A DNA stretch of 64,000 nt, taken from positions 434,001-498,000 of the forward strand of contig JABYQS010000005.1 in assembly GCA_022592435.1 (NCBI GenBank), in the 5' to 3' direction. Made by a program: the position numbers and the translations under genes. The notes under the pieces were generated by a model. The model ran no database searches. It was given only the letters and a program-made list of their open reading frames with translations, and was not told where the DNA came from. Positions 49,298 through 62,298 of the stretch are shown piece after piece. The stretch's first letter is position 1. Each line of letters starts with the position of its first letter. Source of the DNA: Cerioporus squamosus. Taxonomy: Eukaryota; Basidiomycota; Agaricomycetes; Polyporales; Polyporaceae.

Positions 49298-51247
49298 ATG
49301 AGTGCAGTCGCTATTCCCTGCCAGTCCTCCAACTGCCCAAACGGCCACCCCGCTTCGCGCCTCGAGTGCCCGACCTGCAACAAGTCTGTCTCCTGTGCTT
49401 CACGCTACTGCTCCCGTTCTCACCGTCACTCGCATCAGGCTCGGGATCAAGGGGTCCTTCTTCTGCGGTCAGGACTGCTTCAAGGCCAACTGTAAGTGCG
49501 CCTGTTAGCGACCCTCTGATCAAGACAAGTGTTGACGTCTCCACCAGGGGTAGCTACTCCTCCAATCACCGCTTTGTGACCGCATACTAATCAGCCATGC
49601 GAAGAAAACGCACAAAATCATCCATGATATCGCGACCAAGCAGCCGCTGCTAGACGACCCCAACATCAACAAAAGTATGTGGAAGCAGTGGGTCCAACGT
49701 GTTTCGGCCTAACACTCGTTGCAGACGGCACCTTCAACCCCTTCGGCACGTTCAAGTTCACTGGCACCCTTCGACCCGTCTACCCTCTCTCTCCCAAGCG
49801 AGAAGTCCCTCAACACATCCTTGACCATGCCCCGGACTACATCACCGACGGTACGCTTAAACGCGTCTTTAACGCTGTTCCCCGTGCGATGTGAGTCAGC
49901 TTTGCTCACTATATCTCTCCCCTCCGACCCCAGGCATCCCAAAATCCGAGAACAGACGCGCCGGCCAGCCCCCCAAGATCCTTACCAAGGAGGAACAGGA
50001 CAAGATGCGCAGCGTATGCAAGGTGAGCCCGTCTTTCTATCCGCGACGTCTCGCTCTCAAGCGCCCCGTCAGTCATGCCCCATAGCCCCTTCTGACCACA
50101 CCATGTGTTTGTCTCTGCCCCGTATAGTTGGCTAGGGAGGTCCTGGACATTGCTGCCGCTGCCATCCGGCCAGGAATCACCACAGACGAGATTGATGCTA
50201 TCGTCCACAACGCGACAATCGAGCGCGGAGCGTATCCGTCCCCCTTGAACTACCGCAACTTCCCGAAGTCGGTCTGCACGTAGGTTGTCTTGCCACTTGC
50301 TCCTGCTAGCACTCGTCTCACATCCCGTCATCCGCAGGTCCGTTAACGAGGTTATTTGTCACGGTATTCCAGACCAGCGTAAGCTGCAGGAGGGCGACAT
50401 CATAAACATAGGTATGTGTTCTGTCTCAGTACTGCGGATAGAGTGCTGACTGGGACGCAGATATATCGTGTTACAAAGATGGTGCGCTACGATGCAATTC
50501 AGTGCTTAGTCAAAGATTGACTGTTTCTTCCGTGCAGGCTTCCATGCCGACTTGAACGAGACGTATCCCGTCGGCCGAGTAGACGACGACTCCCAGCGGC
50601 TCATGCGCACCGCGCGCAAGTGTCTGGACGAGGCGATCAAGATTTGCAAGCCCGGCGCGCTTTTCCGCGACCTCGGCAAGATAATGTGCGTGTCCCCGTC
50701 CTATCCGTTCCCCCAGTTGTGTCGTCACCCTCTGGGGGACGTCGCTTATGAGAGTGCGTGGATCATCTGCTGACACACACTGGGCGATCATCCAGAGAGC
50801 CGATCGCACGACAGAACGGCTGCTCTGTCGTGCGCACCTACTGCGGGCACGGCATCAACGACCTCTTCCACTGCGCCCCCAACGTGCCCCACTACGCGAA
50901 GAACAAGGCCATCGGCACCATGCGTCCCGGCATGACGTTCACCATCGAGCCCGTGCGTTCTCCTCGCCTTCTTTCGTTCGCTTCTCGAGTACTGAATGTA
51001 TGCGTTCGTCCCTGCAGATGATCAACCTGGGCCACTGGGACCTCGAGCACTGGCCGGACGACTGGACGGCGGTCACGATCGATGGGAAGCGCAGTGCCCA
51101 GTTTGAGGAGACGCTACTGTAAGCACTCTCTACCTGCTGCTGCTAGTTACCATGTCCACTGACACTTTCTGCCACCACAGCATCACTGACACCGGTGTCG
51201 AGATCCTCACGAAGGGTGCGCCTAGAAAGGACCTCGGGCTTGAGTGA
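49298..51247 (+). CDS. MAP1: Methionine aminopeptidase 1
   Basis: Removes initiator methionine co-translationally at the ribosome. ATG at 49298. The N-terminal zinc-finger domain ([20 protein letters not shown] with TCN, then [14 protein letters not shown] and [10 protein letters not shown]) mediates ribosome association. A proline-rich linker ([18 protein letters not shown]) precedes the pita-bread catalytic domain. Metal ligands are visible: two Asp in [20 protein letters not shown], His in [15 protein letters not shown], Glu in PGMTFTIEP and Glu in FEETLLITDTG. It ends APRKDLGLE. About twelve exons, one of them only 21 nt (50461-50481). Divergent from the monooxygenase across 214 bp. Confidence 0.95.
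50461..50481 (+). other. 21-nt microexon of MAP1
   Basis: Flanked by GACGCAG acceptor and GTGCGC donor. It supplies the conserved DISCYKD residues between INI and GFHADLNE, including the first metal-ligand Asp (completed by the G of the previous exon). Confidence 0.8.
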
Positions 51248-51526
51248 GCGCATGTGCATGCGTACCTGTACTTCACACATTTCAGCTAGTGTACCCGGAT
51301 GTTTCGCTTGGCTATAATGTAACACGAGATGTATTGCCTGTTGTTCCAATCGCACATCGGAGAGTAGCATACACAACGACCCGGCGAATTCAGTACTTGC
51401 GTAGGAGAGTGAGAAGGTATCGTAGTATGAATTGTGAGTAATAGCGTCCGCCTCGCGAAGCCGCAGCAAAGTCCCCAACGTTCGCCGTCCGCGGTGCAGT
51501 CTCGAGACCTCGAAGTCCTCGGCCAG

Positions 51527-54516
51527 CTAGGCCTCAGGCTTGGGCGCGGGCTTGCCCTCGTCCTGGCTATTCCGCCGCTTCTTCATCTCCGTGTTCAGGT
51601 CCTGCGTTGCCTCCTTGAAAGGCTCCGCTCTGTCCATCTCCCCGATGACCTCCACCGGCACGCTGTCCGACAAGCTCGGCTTCCGCTTCCTCGTCTGTTG
51701 CTGCCCGCCCCGGAAGTGCAGCCCGTCCGTGTCGGCGTGCGGGGCTGTGGCTGTGGCTGCCGCCATGGGTGCGAGCGGGCTGAGCAGGCCGCCGTTCGTG
51801 TTCGCTGCGTTCGACGAGAGGCGCAGCCGCTGGATGTCGGCATACGAACTCCGCTGGCTGCGGGGACGCGTGGAGAGTGAGTGCCCGTCGCCCGACGGGA
51901 CAGCGAGGATGTCGTCGTAGTCTGGTGCGTCCTCCTCGTCGGAGACGTCGGGTGTTGCTGCACGACTGATCTCCTGACTTCGCGTGCCCGCCCACGCGCT
52001 TGTACCGCGTGAAGCACTACGTGTCCAACCAAAGAGACGTTCGTCCAGCCATGTCTGGAAGAATGGCACGTTATCGTCAGGTCTACCGTGGAATGTGCGA
52101 GGATGATGGACGAGACTTACCATGGGGTGGACCAGTAGGTTGCCTTGCGCATCAACACCACCGGTCGCGCTCTTCCGACGCCAGATGCCCGGCTGACCGG
52201 ACGATGGAGGTGCGGTAGAAGATGGGACAAGAATACGCCACTGTAGACGACGTGAGCATACGAGGAGCCGAGAGAGGGCATCAGACGTACCTCATTGAAG
52301 TCGTCAAACATCTTGGGTCCGTACTCGTTGATAGTCTGTGCAAGTTCGTTCGATACTTCTTCGCGCATACGCTTGAGCTTATCAAGCGAACGCTGCTGCC
52401 CAGGTATTAAAGCAATTACTAGCGGCCGCAGGGACCTGTCACGGGGTCAGCCGTTAGGGGAGCTCGCGCCAACCTCAACCGCTCTGGACCTACTTGAGAA
52501 CATCCATCCCGGCTTCTCCGAACTTGAGCGCTGCGTAACCTATCATGGGCAGAATCATGAGGACAATGAAGGGTGTCCAGATCCTCCATTTGAGCGGGAC
52601 GCCCGCCTTGACAGCCACAATGGTCGCGAGGGTGGCGTAGAATGCGTACAAGATCGGAGTGACACCGAGGGCCACGAGAATCTTCCATGTCGCGAGGACG
52701 TCGCGCCCTGCAATCTTGACCTCGGACGCCGCCAGCGCCTCTAGAAGTGTATAGGATGTGAGTCCGAGGGCTCAAACACGTAGAAGACACGTTAACCTTT
52801 TGCCTTCTTGCGGGAAATAACGGACGCAGTAATGAAAATGGGCCCGTTCAAGATCACTCCGGGTAGAGCCAGGATGGCCCAGACGGTGAGGAGACCCAGC
52901 CGGTAAGTCAGAAGACCGAACGTCTTCCATCCCGCCTTTTGCGCGAGAGGAACCTGTTCGTCTACATGTGAATACGCGCGGAATACGGAATGCGGAAGGT
53001 ATCGGTCTACCTGGTGATCGCGCAGGCCCAGATCTCTAAGCAAGCGGTTGTATTTCAACACGTCGTCTCGGAGCTTCTGCACCTTTGGCTCGTCCTTGAA
53101 GTGCAGGTATCCTTGCAAGAACCGTTTGTTCAGCTCGACGACCTGACCTAACGTCAGGTGTTGGCCGGGTGTCTTGTACAGGCGCCGGGCGGCTTGAATG
53201 AGCTATATGCGGAAGTGAGGTCATGTCGACTACGTCATGAATAGCATCCGTACCATGAGTGTCTCGTAGTCTGGGGCTCGCAGAGTGACGGTCTTGAGCG
53301 CGTCGTAGATGGTGTCCAAGAACTTGCCGACCGCCTCTCTCTTCTTCGCGCCCCCCTCCTTGAACATCTCAACAAATTCCGGAGGTACATCAAGCGGAGA
53401 ACCGAACTCGATGACAGCGCGCGACCGAAACCTGTGGGCATGGAAGTAGGACAAACCGACTGGTACGATCTTGACCTTGAGTTCCGGATTATTTGCCATA
53501 GCTCCGAGAGCCATGAGGGAGACGCCTGCTTTGAGCGGCAGCAGGTCCGTACGGTCGTGGCTCCCACCTATTGACAGAGGAAAGGGTGGTGAGAAAGATG
53601 GGGTCACAAGACAGAACATGCGAGACGCTTCGACACTCCAGGGTCCCGGAAGAACCGTTATGGGGACAGGTGAAGGCGCAGCGAGCCTGGCAGCGCGTCG
53701 CGCAACCAATAAGGAAGTGATGAGGTACTTACCTTCGGGGAATATACAGATGGCACCTCCTTCCGTGAGGCACTGGTACACGTATTGATACATCTCGTGT
53801 TGGTCAACGAAGGGGAGTCTCTTGTAAGACAGACCCTGCTGGCCAGCAGCTTGAGCCTCCTTGATTTTGTCCCGGACCTTCGCAATGCCCGAAAACTCCT
53901 TCCGAATCTTCAACTGGGTATCTGACAGAATCTCCACGACTTCCGCGACGCTCGACCCGACCGCCCTCGGTAGCATGATTTGCATCTTCGGCTGGAATTC
54001 CGTAGTGAATTTGGTGTCATAACCGATAATGAGACATGGGTTCTCCTCCGAGATGGTGATTTCGCCAGTCCCAGGCTTCGCATCGTCAACGGCTCGGACG
54101 ACAGGAACTTGGCGTGTCCGAGTTCCTCAGTGATAGCATCGAGAACACAATAGGCAAGTACTCACTGCTAGCCATCAATCCCGCAAAGAACCCGATGACC
54201 TTCCTCTTCATACTCTTGGCAGCAATGAGGGAACGGACATGACGCCTTGTCTCCCTGTGAACTTCTTGGTACAGGATGAGAGGGTCGAGGAACTGTGTGA
54301 GTCGACTCAGTCTACTACACAGTATGCCGAGTAGGCTGCACGCACCTGGTTGTTGTGCGGTGCGGCAACGAATATAACAGGTCCTTCACGAGGGATGTTG
54401 AATGCGCCGCGCGGACGAACTTCTCGGAAGAAGATGTTGGTGACGCATCTCCAGAAGACGAGCGCGGCATCATAGACGATGTCAGAGTTATCTTTATGTT
54501 TGTGTGTGATGTCCAT
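51527..54516 (-). CDS. Glycerol-3-phosphate/DHAP acyltransferase (Gat1/Sct1-like)
   Basis: ER enzyme making lysophosphatidic acid, the first step of glycerolipid synthesis. ATG at 54514-54516. LVFWRCVTNIFFREVRPRG leads to GPVIFVAAPHNNQ joined to FLDP (acyltransferase block I His/Asp). Then RSLIAAKSMKRKVIGFFAGL, ICIFPEG joined to GSHDRTDLLPLKAG (block III) and VKIVPVGLSYFHAHRFRSRA (block IV). Membrane helices are in LTVWAILALPGVILNGPIFI and VALGVTPILYAFYATLATIV, then FIVLMILPMIGYAALKFG. The long C-terminus (RKRKPSLSD, MKKRRNSQ) is disordered and phospho-site-like. About nine exons. The fungal Gat family is well supported; glycerol-3-phosphate versus DHAP preference is not. Confidence 0.9.
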
Positions 54517-54847
54517 GGGTGGGCGAGGAGGTCGTGAAGTCGTTAGAGGCGGTCGAAGCGGTGGTCTGAAGTAGAGTCGACGAAGAGCGCTTGTACCGCG
54601 ATGACTTCAATCATGTGTCGTCGTGCCCATCACGCGACATTTGACCGGCTTCTAGTCAAAGAAGCACCGAGTGACCGAGTTCTCTCCTTCGCGGCGGTTA
54701 GCAACGTGTAACACTACGCAAAGAGACCATATGTTCAAATACACCTATTATCTCCTGATACAGTATGAAGCCAATACGATGCTGGTATACACAGATGCGA
54801 GTATCATGTCAACCTAGGAAGCAGCCGCCTACCCCCCTCTAGTCCAA
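54517..54847. other. Intergenic, acyltransferase promoter and XMAP215 3' flank
   Basis: 331 bases. Nothing further recognised. Confidence 0.4.
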
Positions 54848-57800
54848 TCAACTACTCGTCGGACGGAAACCCTGTCCCGAAGCATGCGACGACCCGTTGC
54901 TCAACGTGCTTTGGCGGTTGTACTGGAAGAGATTGTGCAACTTCGAAAGCCTGTCCAGTTGGGCATCGGGCAAGTCGGATATACTCGACCGAGGAGGCGA
55001 TCGAGGTGAGGTCTCTGCCCGGCTACTCACAGACACAGGTGAAGTCGGCACCACACCATGGCCGTTCGTCTCGCGACCTTGTGACAAAGAATAGTATCAA
55101 TAGTCTGCAGAGGTAACTTGGTCTGTAGAGTACTCACTACTGCTCGATATACTCGATGTCCGCTCATGTCCGAACCCATTGGATTCGAGTTCTACACCTT
55201 TGATCAGCGTTGAATGCGCGTCTTGATGGTTAAACGGATACATACTAGACAGTGTCTGGGATACGGCGACGTCGCGCTCCTCATCTTCCGCCGCTCGACT
55301 TGCAAGTGCACGAGTGATGTACTTCCGGAATGCTGGGCCAGTCGACTCCAGGATCTTGTCCACCTTCGGCTTCTTGTGCGGATAAGCCTTGAGATAATGG
55401 TGCAACTCTGTGATGCCCTCCTTGTGCATCGCACCCGTCGTCTCGCTGGATATGTGGTCGATAATTGTGTTGAGCTGGTCATCAAGATCTGGTTCCTGCA
55501 CCGTCTCCGCGGTAGAAGAAACGCTCCGACTCCGTGTGTGACTTGAGGAGGATAGGGGACGATGAGGGTCGGATGTAACTGATCGTGAAGATGCAGTCTC
55601 CTGCGGAGAGATTGGCCTGCTCAAGCTGCTCACGACGGACAATTGTCTGGACCTGGGTTCCTCACGAATGGTCTCGTGGCGGAGGGGTACTTCGGCAGCA
55701 GTCTTGGATGAGGAGTTCAGGATGCGGTAGACGTATGGGTAGACAATGGTAGCGGAAGGGTCGTCGAACGCTGACGAGAGATGGTCGTAGACATCGTCTG
55801 CGTAATGCGCTGCAGATGGCAATGTGGCGTGGTCAGACAAGAATTGATAAGTGGTGTCACGGAGCCACTCACCAACGACATGCTGGATGATGACCTTGAT
55901 GGTCCGCAAAGGCATGTCTCCACACGGCACCTTGTTCGTCGCACGAGCGCGCCACTCGTTGGGAGGGACGGATTGCAAGAAGTGTTCCACTGCCGGGAAC
56001 AATTCCACGGGATCCAGGATATGCTTCTCCAAATCCTGCGGAATATTCCTCGCGAGCTTCCAAACGCACTTGAGGACCAGCTCAGCGACCCTGGCCTCTT
56101 GTGAGTCAGGACTCGTGCCGTTCGCGGGAAAAGGCTTCACAATCCTCAACAAGAGAGCGAACAGAGCGCTGTATACGACGTCAATGACGACTTCGGACAC
56201 AGTGGATGGACCTGCTTACCGGAAGATAGACATCCTCCTACCCGTCGCGAACAACCGCAGGATAATCATGTTGATGAATCGCGACAGATCCTTGACCTTG
56301 CCGTCTGGGCTATTGTCGGTTTGCAGCAGGCGCAGTGTTAGCTCCTCAAGTAACGAAGTCAAGATATCGACGGTCAGGGACTCCGCAAGGTAGACATGAT
56401 CGCAGAACGCATTCAGCGTCTGGATGAGATGTTTCGCCAGACGGAAGTTCTCCGGCACGGTGATGTCCTCGGGGTGCTCAAAGACATGCGCCATCTGCAG
56501 CGTGATAGTCTCGATCAGACCTTCCGTATGCTCTGCCAACTCCTGGTAGGCAGGAGACGATGGTCCTTCCACGGGCCCAACCTCAAGCACTTTCTGAATC
56601 TTCTTCAGTGCTTCGACGCTCCTCGTGGGATCGTTGCTGAGGATGCTCGAAATAGTGACGGTGATATCGTCGGTCGCGTTCTCCGCTGGTACATCATCAT
56701 ACTGCTCATCGATAGAGTGTCGAGTGGGAGCAGGAGGCCCCCGATGCGCATTGGATGAGAACACGTCGTCCGAGGACGGGCGGGAGGACATAGATGGTGG
56801 TGGAAGGGCGCTGGGCGCTGGAACGTGGTTCAATCGAGGGCGAGGACCCAATCGTGAGGGGAGGAGGCTCTTGGGTCGGGTTCCGGCGGTGGGAGAACCG
56901 GGAGGGTGAATATGTGACGGACCCGCGATCCGAGAAATCTGGGAGGGGCCAGGTGACGAGGAACGGACCATAGTCGACGGTGATGCTGGACGCGCCATGC
57001 GAGACGGGGCGGCCATCGCCGGACTCGCAGGTCGCGGAATGCCCCCTATGCGCGAGATCGCACTGGGAGCAGGCGACCCGGATCGTGGATTCCCAGTAGC
57101 AACACGGGATGCATGGGTGGCTAGCGGCGCGGTCTCCACTTTGTCAGGACTACTTGCACCAGGAACCCGGCGCAGACGCTCCTCCAATTGTGTCTTGTCT
57201 TTGGGAGACAGGCCGCCCACTAGCGACCAGATCTTCTCCCCTACAAGCACATATCCCTCGCTGAAGACGGCACCTTAGCAACACGCTGGAAGTTATGTGC
57301 AGGTATCTTACCTCAGTGCAGCTAGAGCAGACTTCCGGACGGCCGGATCCTTGTCCGAGATCATCGCGGCGATGCGAGGAAAGGCCTTGGCCGGTTCACA
57401 AGCACCGATGCCGAATCGCTTGAGTAAGCCAGCAAGCTCATCCAAGGTGCCTTGCCTTGTCTTCGCTACCTTGGATTGTAGACCATGCTCAAGGAGGAGC
57501 TGGAATACCCGGCTGTATGCGTAGACCTTCGGTAGCGTCTGGACAATCTGCGACACGCGAAGCCTGACAGGCTCCCGCGCATCTCCCAACTGCGAAAGAC
57601 GTGAGTACTGAGACCCAACCATCAACACTCCGACTTACCTTGTGAACTATGGTCGGGATGAAGATCATAGCCTCCTGATCAGATAGTTGGTAGTCGACGC
57701 TCTGGAAGAATGCCAGCACCGCTCCGACAACGTCCAAGCACTTCTGCACGAGATTCGACTGTGGCTCGTGCACCTTCAGCGAGACGAATTTGAGAGCTAG

Positions 57801-60800
57801 GTCCGAGTTAGCGATACAGATGGATTGCAGCCTGTCGTCACCAGTCTGAGCGTTGTTGTAGAAGTCCTGCACCATTCCTAGCCCATTGACGTGATCGTTG
57901 ACAGCGTTATGGTCGTGGCTGAAGAGCAGTGCGAGGACTTCCTTCGACGCATGAGGCTCCATCTGATGCTGCAGAAGCTCGGCAAGGTCTTTGCGCGACG
58001 GTCCGGATTCGATGACCCATCGGTTCGCGTCCTTAGCCAGTCGCAATCGCTTCGTATCAGGATTGAAGCTGGTGAAGATCATCGACGACCCTGAGTCGAA
58101 ATGCTCGACTGCGGCTGCTTTGGAAGGACCACCGGTGGTTGCACCGGGCCTCCTCAAACCGGTGCCAAGCTTGCTCGGAAGACGAGAGGTAGCTCCTTCG
58201 ACGACAGATTCAGCACGGGATTCAGGGCGTGGTATGCTGCCTTGCGGCAACTTGCGTCGTACGCCGGTGAGCTTGCTTGGGGGAGCAATCTTCGAGGATT
58301 CGGCAGGAGGAGGGGACGGAGCAGAAGGAGGAGGGGACACGGCCTTGGGAACTGCTGCTGCTTTGGGCGCTGCGGCAGCCTTGACTAGACCAGGAGCGGG
58401 TGCCGTTTTGGCGGGCGCGGAACCCCGAGCAGCTTGAACGAGGGGTATGGCAGTAGTCTTCGATGCCGGCTTCAGCGAGTTTGCCTGACTCATGACATGC
58501 TCGTAACTGGAGCAGGCGATCAGTGTAGGAAGAAGCGCCTGGGCGCCCTTCCTGACCTCGGCATTTCGGTCGTCAAGGCAGGCCACGATGGGTCCGGCCC
58601 AACTGCTGAGGTCCAGGCCGGGAGGTGGTGGTTCGTCCTTAGCGAAGTATTCCACAAGCCATGTAAGCAATGAGCCACGTTGCACTGGATTGTTTGCTTC
58701 GAGTGCCGTAGCAATTCCAGGAACCAGAGGCTCCCAACCTTCGCATGCCTCGACGATGGCTTTGAGCGTGGTCAGGGCCGCAGAACGATAAGCGGCCTTC
58801 TGGTCGGCCAGGACACTAGCGACAGGAACGACGAAGAATTTGCACTGCTTCTCAAACGGCTTGCCCATGCCAGTGGCTATGCGGGCGACGATGTCCAGGG
58901 CGAGCACCTGAACTGGTTTGTTGGCGTCGGTTACCCGCGCCTTCAACACCTGTCCAATCTCGCCTGTAAACGGTGCTATGAGCATCCAGTTCCAATTAGT
59001 GACTGAGAGGGGCATGGACGTACCCATTGTCGGCTTCAGCCGCTTGTTTTGATCTAAGATCGCTTGCAGTGTCTCGAGAGCTTCCTTCCTCGTCTTCCAC
59101 TGATCGCTCTTCGCATCCGCAAGGATCGTCGTGCCCTTGAGCAAGCTGTCAATCTCAACTCGAGGGAACAAGTCCTCGAAGGGATCGGCCCCGGAGGCGC
59201 CGGCCTTGCCCGCCGCACCACTCGCGGGCGCCATGTTGACCACATCTGCTGAGGTCCGGGTGGGCTCAGGAGCCGGAGTACCCTCAACCTTGTCAAACTC
59301 GCTATTAATGGTCGCGAGTAACTGAGGATTGAGATCCGTGAGAAGGTCCTTGATGGCTGAAAGCGGCTGAAATCAGGTACTGGTAACATCCGACAAAGAT
59401 GTATGTCATACCGGAGCCGGCGAAGAGCTTCACGGTGACGAGCGTCTTCGTAGCGCTGGTTCGCACGGCAGCGTTGGGTTCTTTAGCGCATTCGTCAGGA
59501 AATCGATAAGGCCCCGAAGAGAGAGTCCAGCTATGCCAAACTCCTTCAGGGTCTCGTCTATCCACCCGAGCGCATCCGCGAGGACCTTGGGAGCCTTCTG
59601 CTTCGACAAGGGATCATAGGCTGAGAACGAATTCAGTATAGGAACAAGCAAGTCGACGGATACGGGACCAACCGTGACCCAGGACAAACTGCAACGACGT
59701 CTTCTCTGCGAACAGGCCAAGAGTCTCGCCTGCTGGCTTTTTCAACTTCATGTCGCCCAGTTTCTCGCTCAGATGCGGGATTGCCAATGCAGCAGAAGCA
59801 CGGCCAAAGGACGGACAGTCCCGCGCAAGAATTCCGAGAATCCCGTACAACTTCGCGGAAACCTGCGAAGGAGTATTAACAACAGTTTTAGTATGGGATG
59901 GTATTGGACCGACGCACCTGGAAGTTCTTCTCGTTCCAACCTTTCTTACCCAGGAAGCGTACGACAACCTCCGAGTCAAGTTCGCCAGCAACGCCGCTGA
60001 CCCAATCAGTCATCTCTTCCAGCGCGGCCAATCGGACCTTCCAATTGGGATCTGCCAGATCGGTAGCAAACTTGGCTGGAATGAGTTCTGCTGCCAGGGC
60101 TTCCGCATCCTCGGGTGTATGCTTATACTTGAAGGTGTCAAGGGCACCGGGAGGAGGAGGAGCACCACCTTTGGCGGGTTTGGCCCCTGCGGCGGCCACG
60201 GTCGGAGGGAGCTTCTTGGGTGCCGGCGCCGCCGCGGGAGCGGGACCGCCATCTTCGCCACCTGCGGCGGCGGGTTTCTTGGCCTAGTGCGCCAGTCAGA
60301 ATGTAAATAACCGACACAGTGCTATAGACATACCGTCAGACGCGCTGGTGGCTTCTTGAGGGGCTTGTTCTCTGTAGGAGTCAGCACTTCGCTCTCGGTG
60401 GGGACAGCGGGAAGTTCGGCGGTGGGAGGCTGTTTCGGTGGAGGCATCTTCTTCCTCGGTGGCTCGCTTGCGACGGGAGGAGCTGCTGCTTTCCCAGCTG
60501 CTCTGGGAGCGGGACCAGATCCGGCCTTCGCCTTCACCGTTGCGCTTTCGAAGGCTTCCTCGACCTTGGCCTTTCTCACCTCCGGGAGGTTGTCCACGAC
60601 GGCACTTAGCGCACGCTTCCCGACCATCTTCATGAGCGTGCCAAGACATACGGCGGCCTCGTTTCGGGCCCCTTCAAACGGATCCTCGAGGAGAGAGGCA
60701 AGAGCCTCTGAGAGCGGCTTAACCTGCGGACCAGGTATAGGTGTAGAGGAGGTGGAGAGACATCTCGCTATGAACTTCAATGTCCCTTCCTTGACCTGAG

Positions 60801-62298
60801 GGTTCTTCGAGTTCAAAGCTGGAAGGACGTCGGGTAGTATGTCCGGAAGGGTCGTCTATGTTGCCCATGTGTTGAGAGCAAGTACTGCAGTATAGAGCAT
60901 GCGAAGTGACATACCGATTGAAAGACGGCATCCAAAGCTGCCCCGATCGCATCCGTCACGTTCGTCTTCCGCTCTTTGAGCCTCTCCAACATAGGCGGAA
61001 CCACGCTCTCGCGGTACTTCGCAAATCCGCCCATGAGACCCTTCGCCAAACCCTCCAGACACTTGGCAGCAACCATCACGCAATTGATGTTCGCGTCCTT
61101 CTGGATGCAAGTCGCAAGAGATCTTGCCAACTCGCCGAGCTCAGAAGCCTCCTTTATCCTGGGTGACTTCTCCAATAGTAAGGCGAGCTCATCCAAGGCC
61201 TCCTTCCTCTCTTTCCACTTCGAGGACTTCAGAGATGCCTGGAGGTTAGCGGGCAGCTTGGGAACAATATCCGCCTCCTCCACGAACAACCGAGGATCTG
61301 GAGGTTCCTCTGGAGCAAATACCGTCTGAGCTCATGGTAGAGATGTTCGAGGAAGAGACACACCTTCCGCAGGTGCTGAGCCATCGACAGCCCCATCCAC
61401 CCCCGCTTCTGCTGCAGCCTCGGCCTCTCTGGCTCCCTGCATAGTCATACGCTCCGGCTTCAACGTACCTCGCCCTTTCCCCTCCGTCTCCAACTTCTCG
61501 AAGGCATCCTTGAGCTCCTTCACCTGCACCGGCTTGAGGTCGTTAAGGAACGGGTCTATGGCGGGGCCGATATACTGGTAGAGAACCAGAACCAGCTGCG
61601 TCCCCTCAGCACGAACAGTCTTATCAGAGTGGCCAAAGATCTTGGGGAGCGCTTTGAGAACTGGGGGAGGTGAAACCACGGACGTTCCAAACGACCTGGA
61701 TAAATGCACAGATACCGTCAAGTCACAGCATAAACGGTCGTGCGGCCACTATACGCACTTGACAATCTCCTTGAGCGCGGTCACGCATCCTGCCACCGCT
61801 TTGGGTTGCTTCGCACCGAGCCCCGGCAGGATGTTCTCCTGCGGGAGACTCAGGTGTGAGATCAGGGAGGCTCAGCAGCAATGAAAGGCGTACCACGACT
61901 CCAGCACCGGTATTCTCCACCTCCACATACGCCAATGACAACTCTATAGCTTGGGTTTTTGTCCCTGCGCGCGCGGCACCAAAGCATTTGTCCACCAAGG
62001 CCGGAACCACCACTTCTCTAGTCCGTGCGGCACTCTCTCCGGCGAACTTGACGAATTCAACGAGACATTCGAGTCCCTTCTCCTGGGCAATAGCATTCGC
62101 GTCCGTGGCAATCTTCTTGAGGGTATCCGGGTTGTTGATATATGGCTTGAACACGGGATCGGAATCAGAGGCAGTCTGCTTGAACGTTGTCTTCAGTTCC
62201 TCATATGCGCTGACTCGAGCCTTCCAGTTTTTGTGGGAGAGCCGTTCGGATATTGGAAGGCCACTGAAGTCCTCCTCTGGGGGAGGCGCGCCGTCCAT
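54848..62298 (-). CDS. XMAP215/Stu2/Alp14-type microtubule polymerase with about five TOG domains
   Basis: Processive plus-end polymerase that binds free tubulin. ATG at 62296-62298 (MDGAPPPEEDFSGLPISERL). TOG1: NWKARVSAYEELKTTF to LKEIVK and the VLYQYIGPAIDPFL helices. TOG2: KWKERKEALDELALLLEKSP. A basic Pro/Ala linker follows (60540-60180). TOG3: NWKVRLAALEEMTDWV. TOG4: WKTRKEALETLQAILDQNKR, then another Ala/Pro linker near 58430-58150. TOG5-like: RLRLAKDANRWVIESGPSRK. Then SDKDPAVRKSALAALR and EKIWSLVGGLSPKDKTQLEE, a Ser/Pro/Arg region, and a conserved C-terminal helical domain (DLSRFINMIILRLFATG). It ends GQGFRPTSS. About twenty exons over 7.45 kb, so roughly 2000 residues, the animal/plant layout rather than the short ascomycete one. 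Confidence 0.9.
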
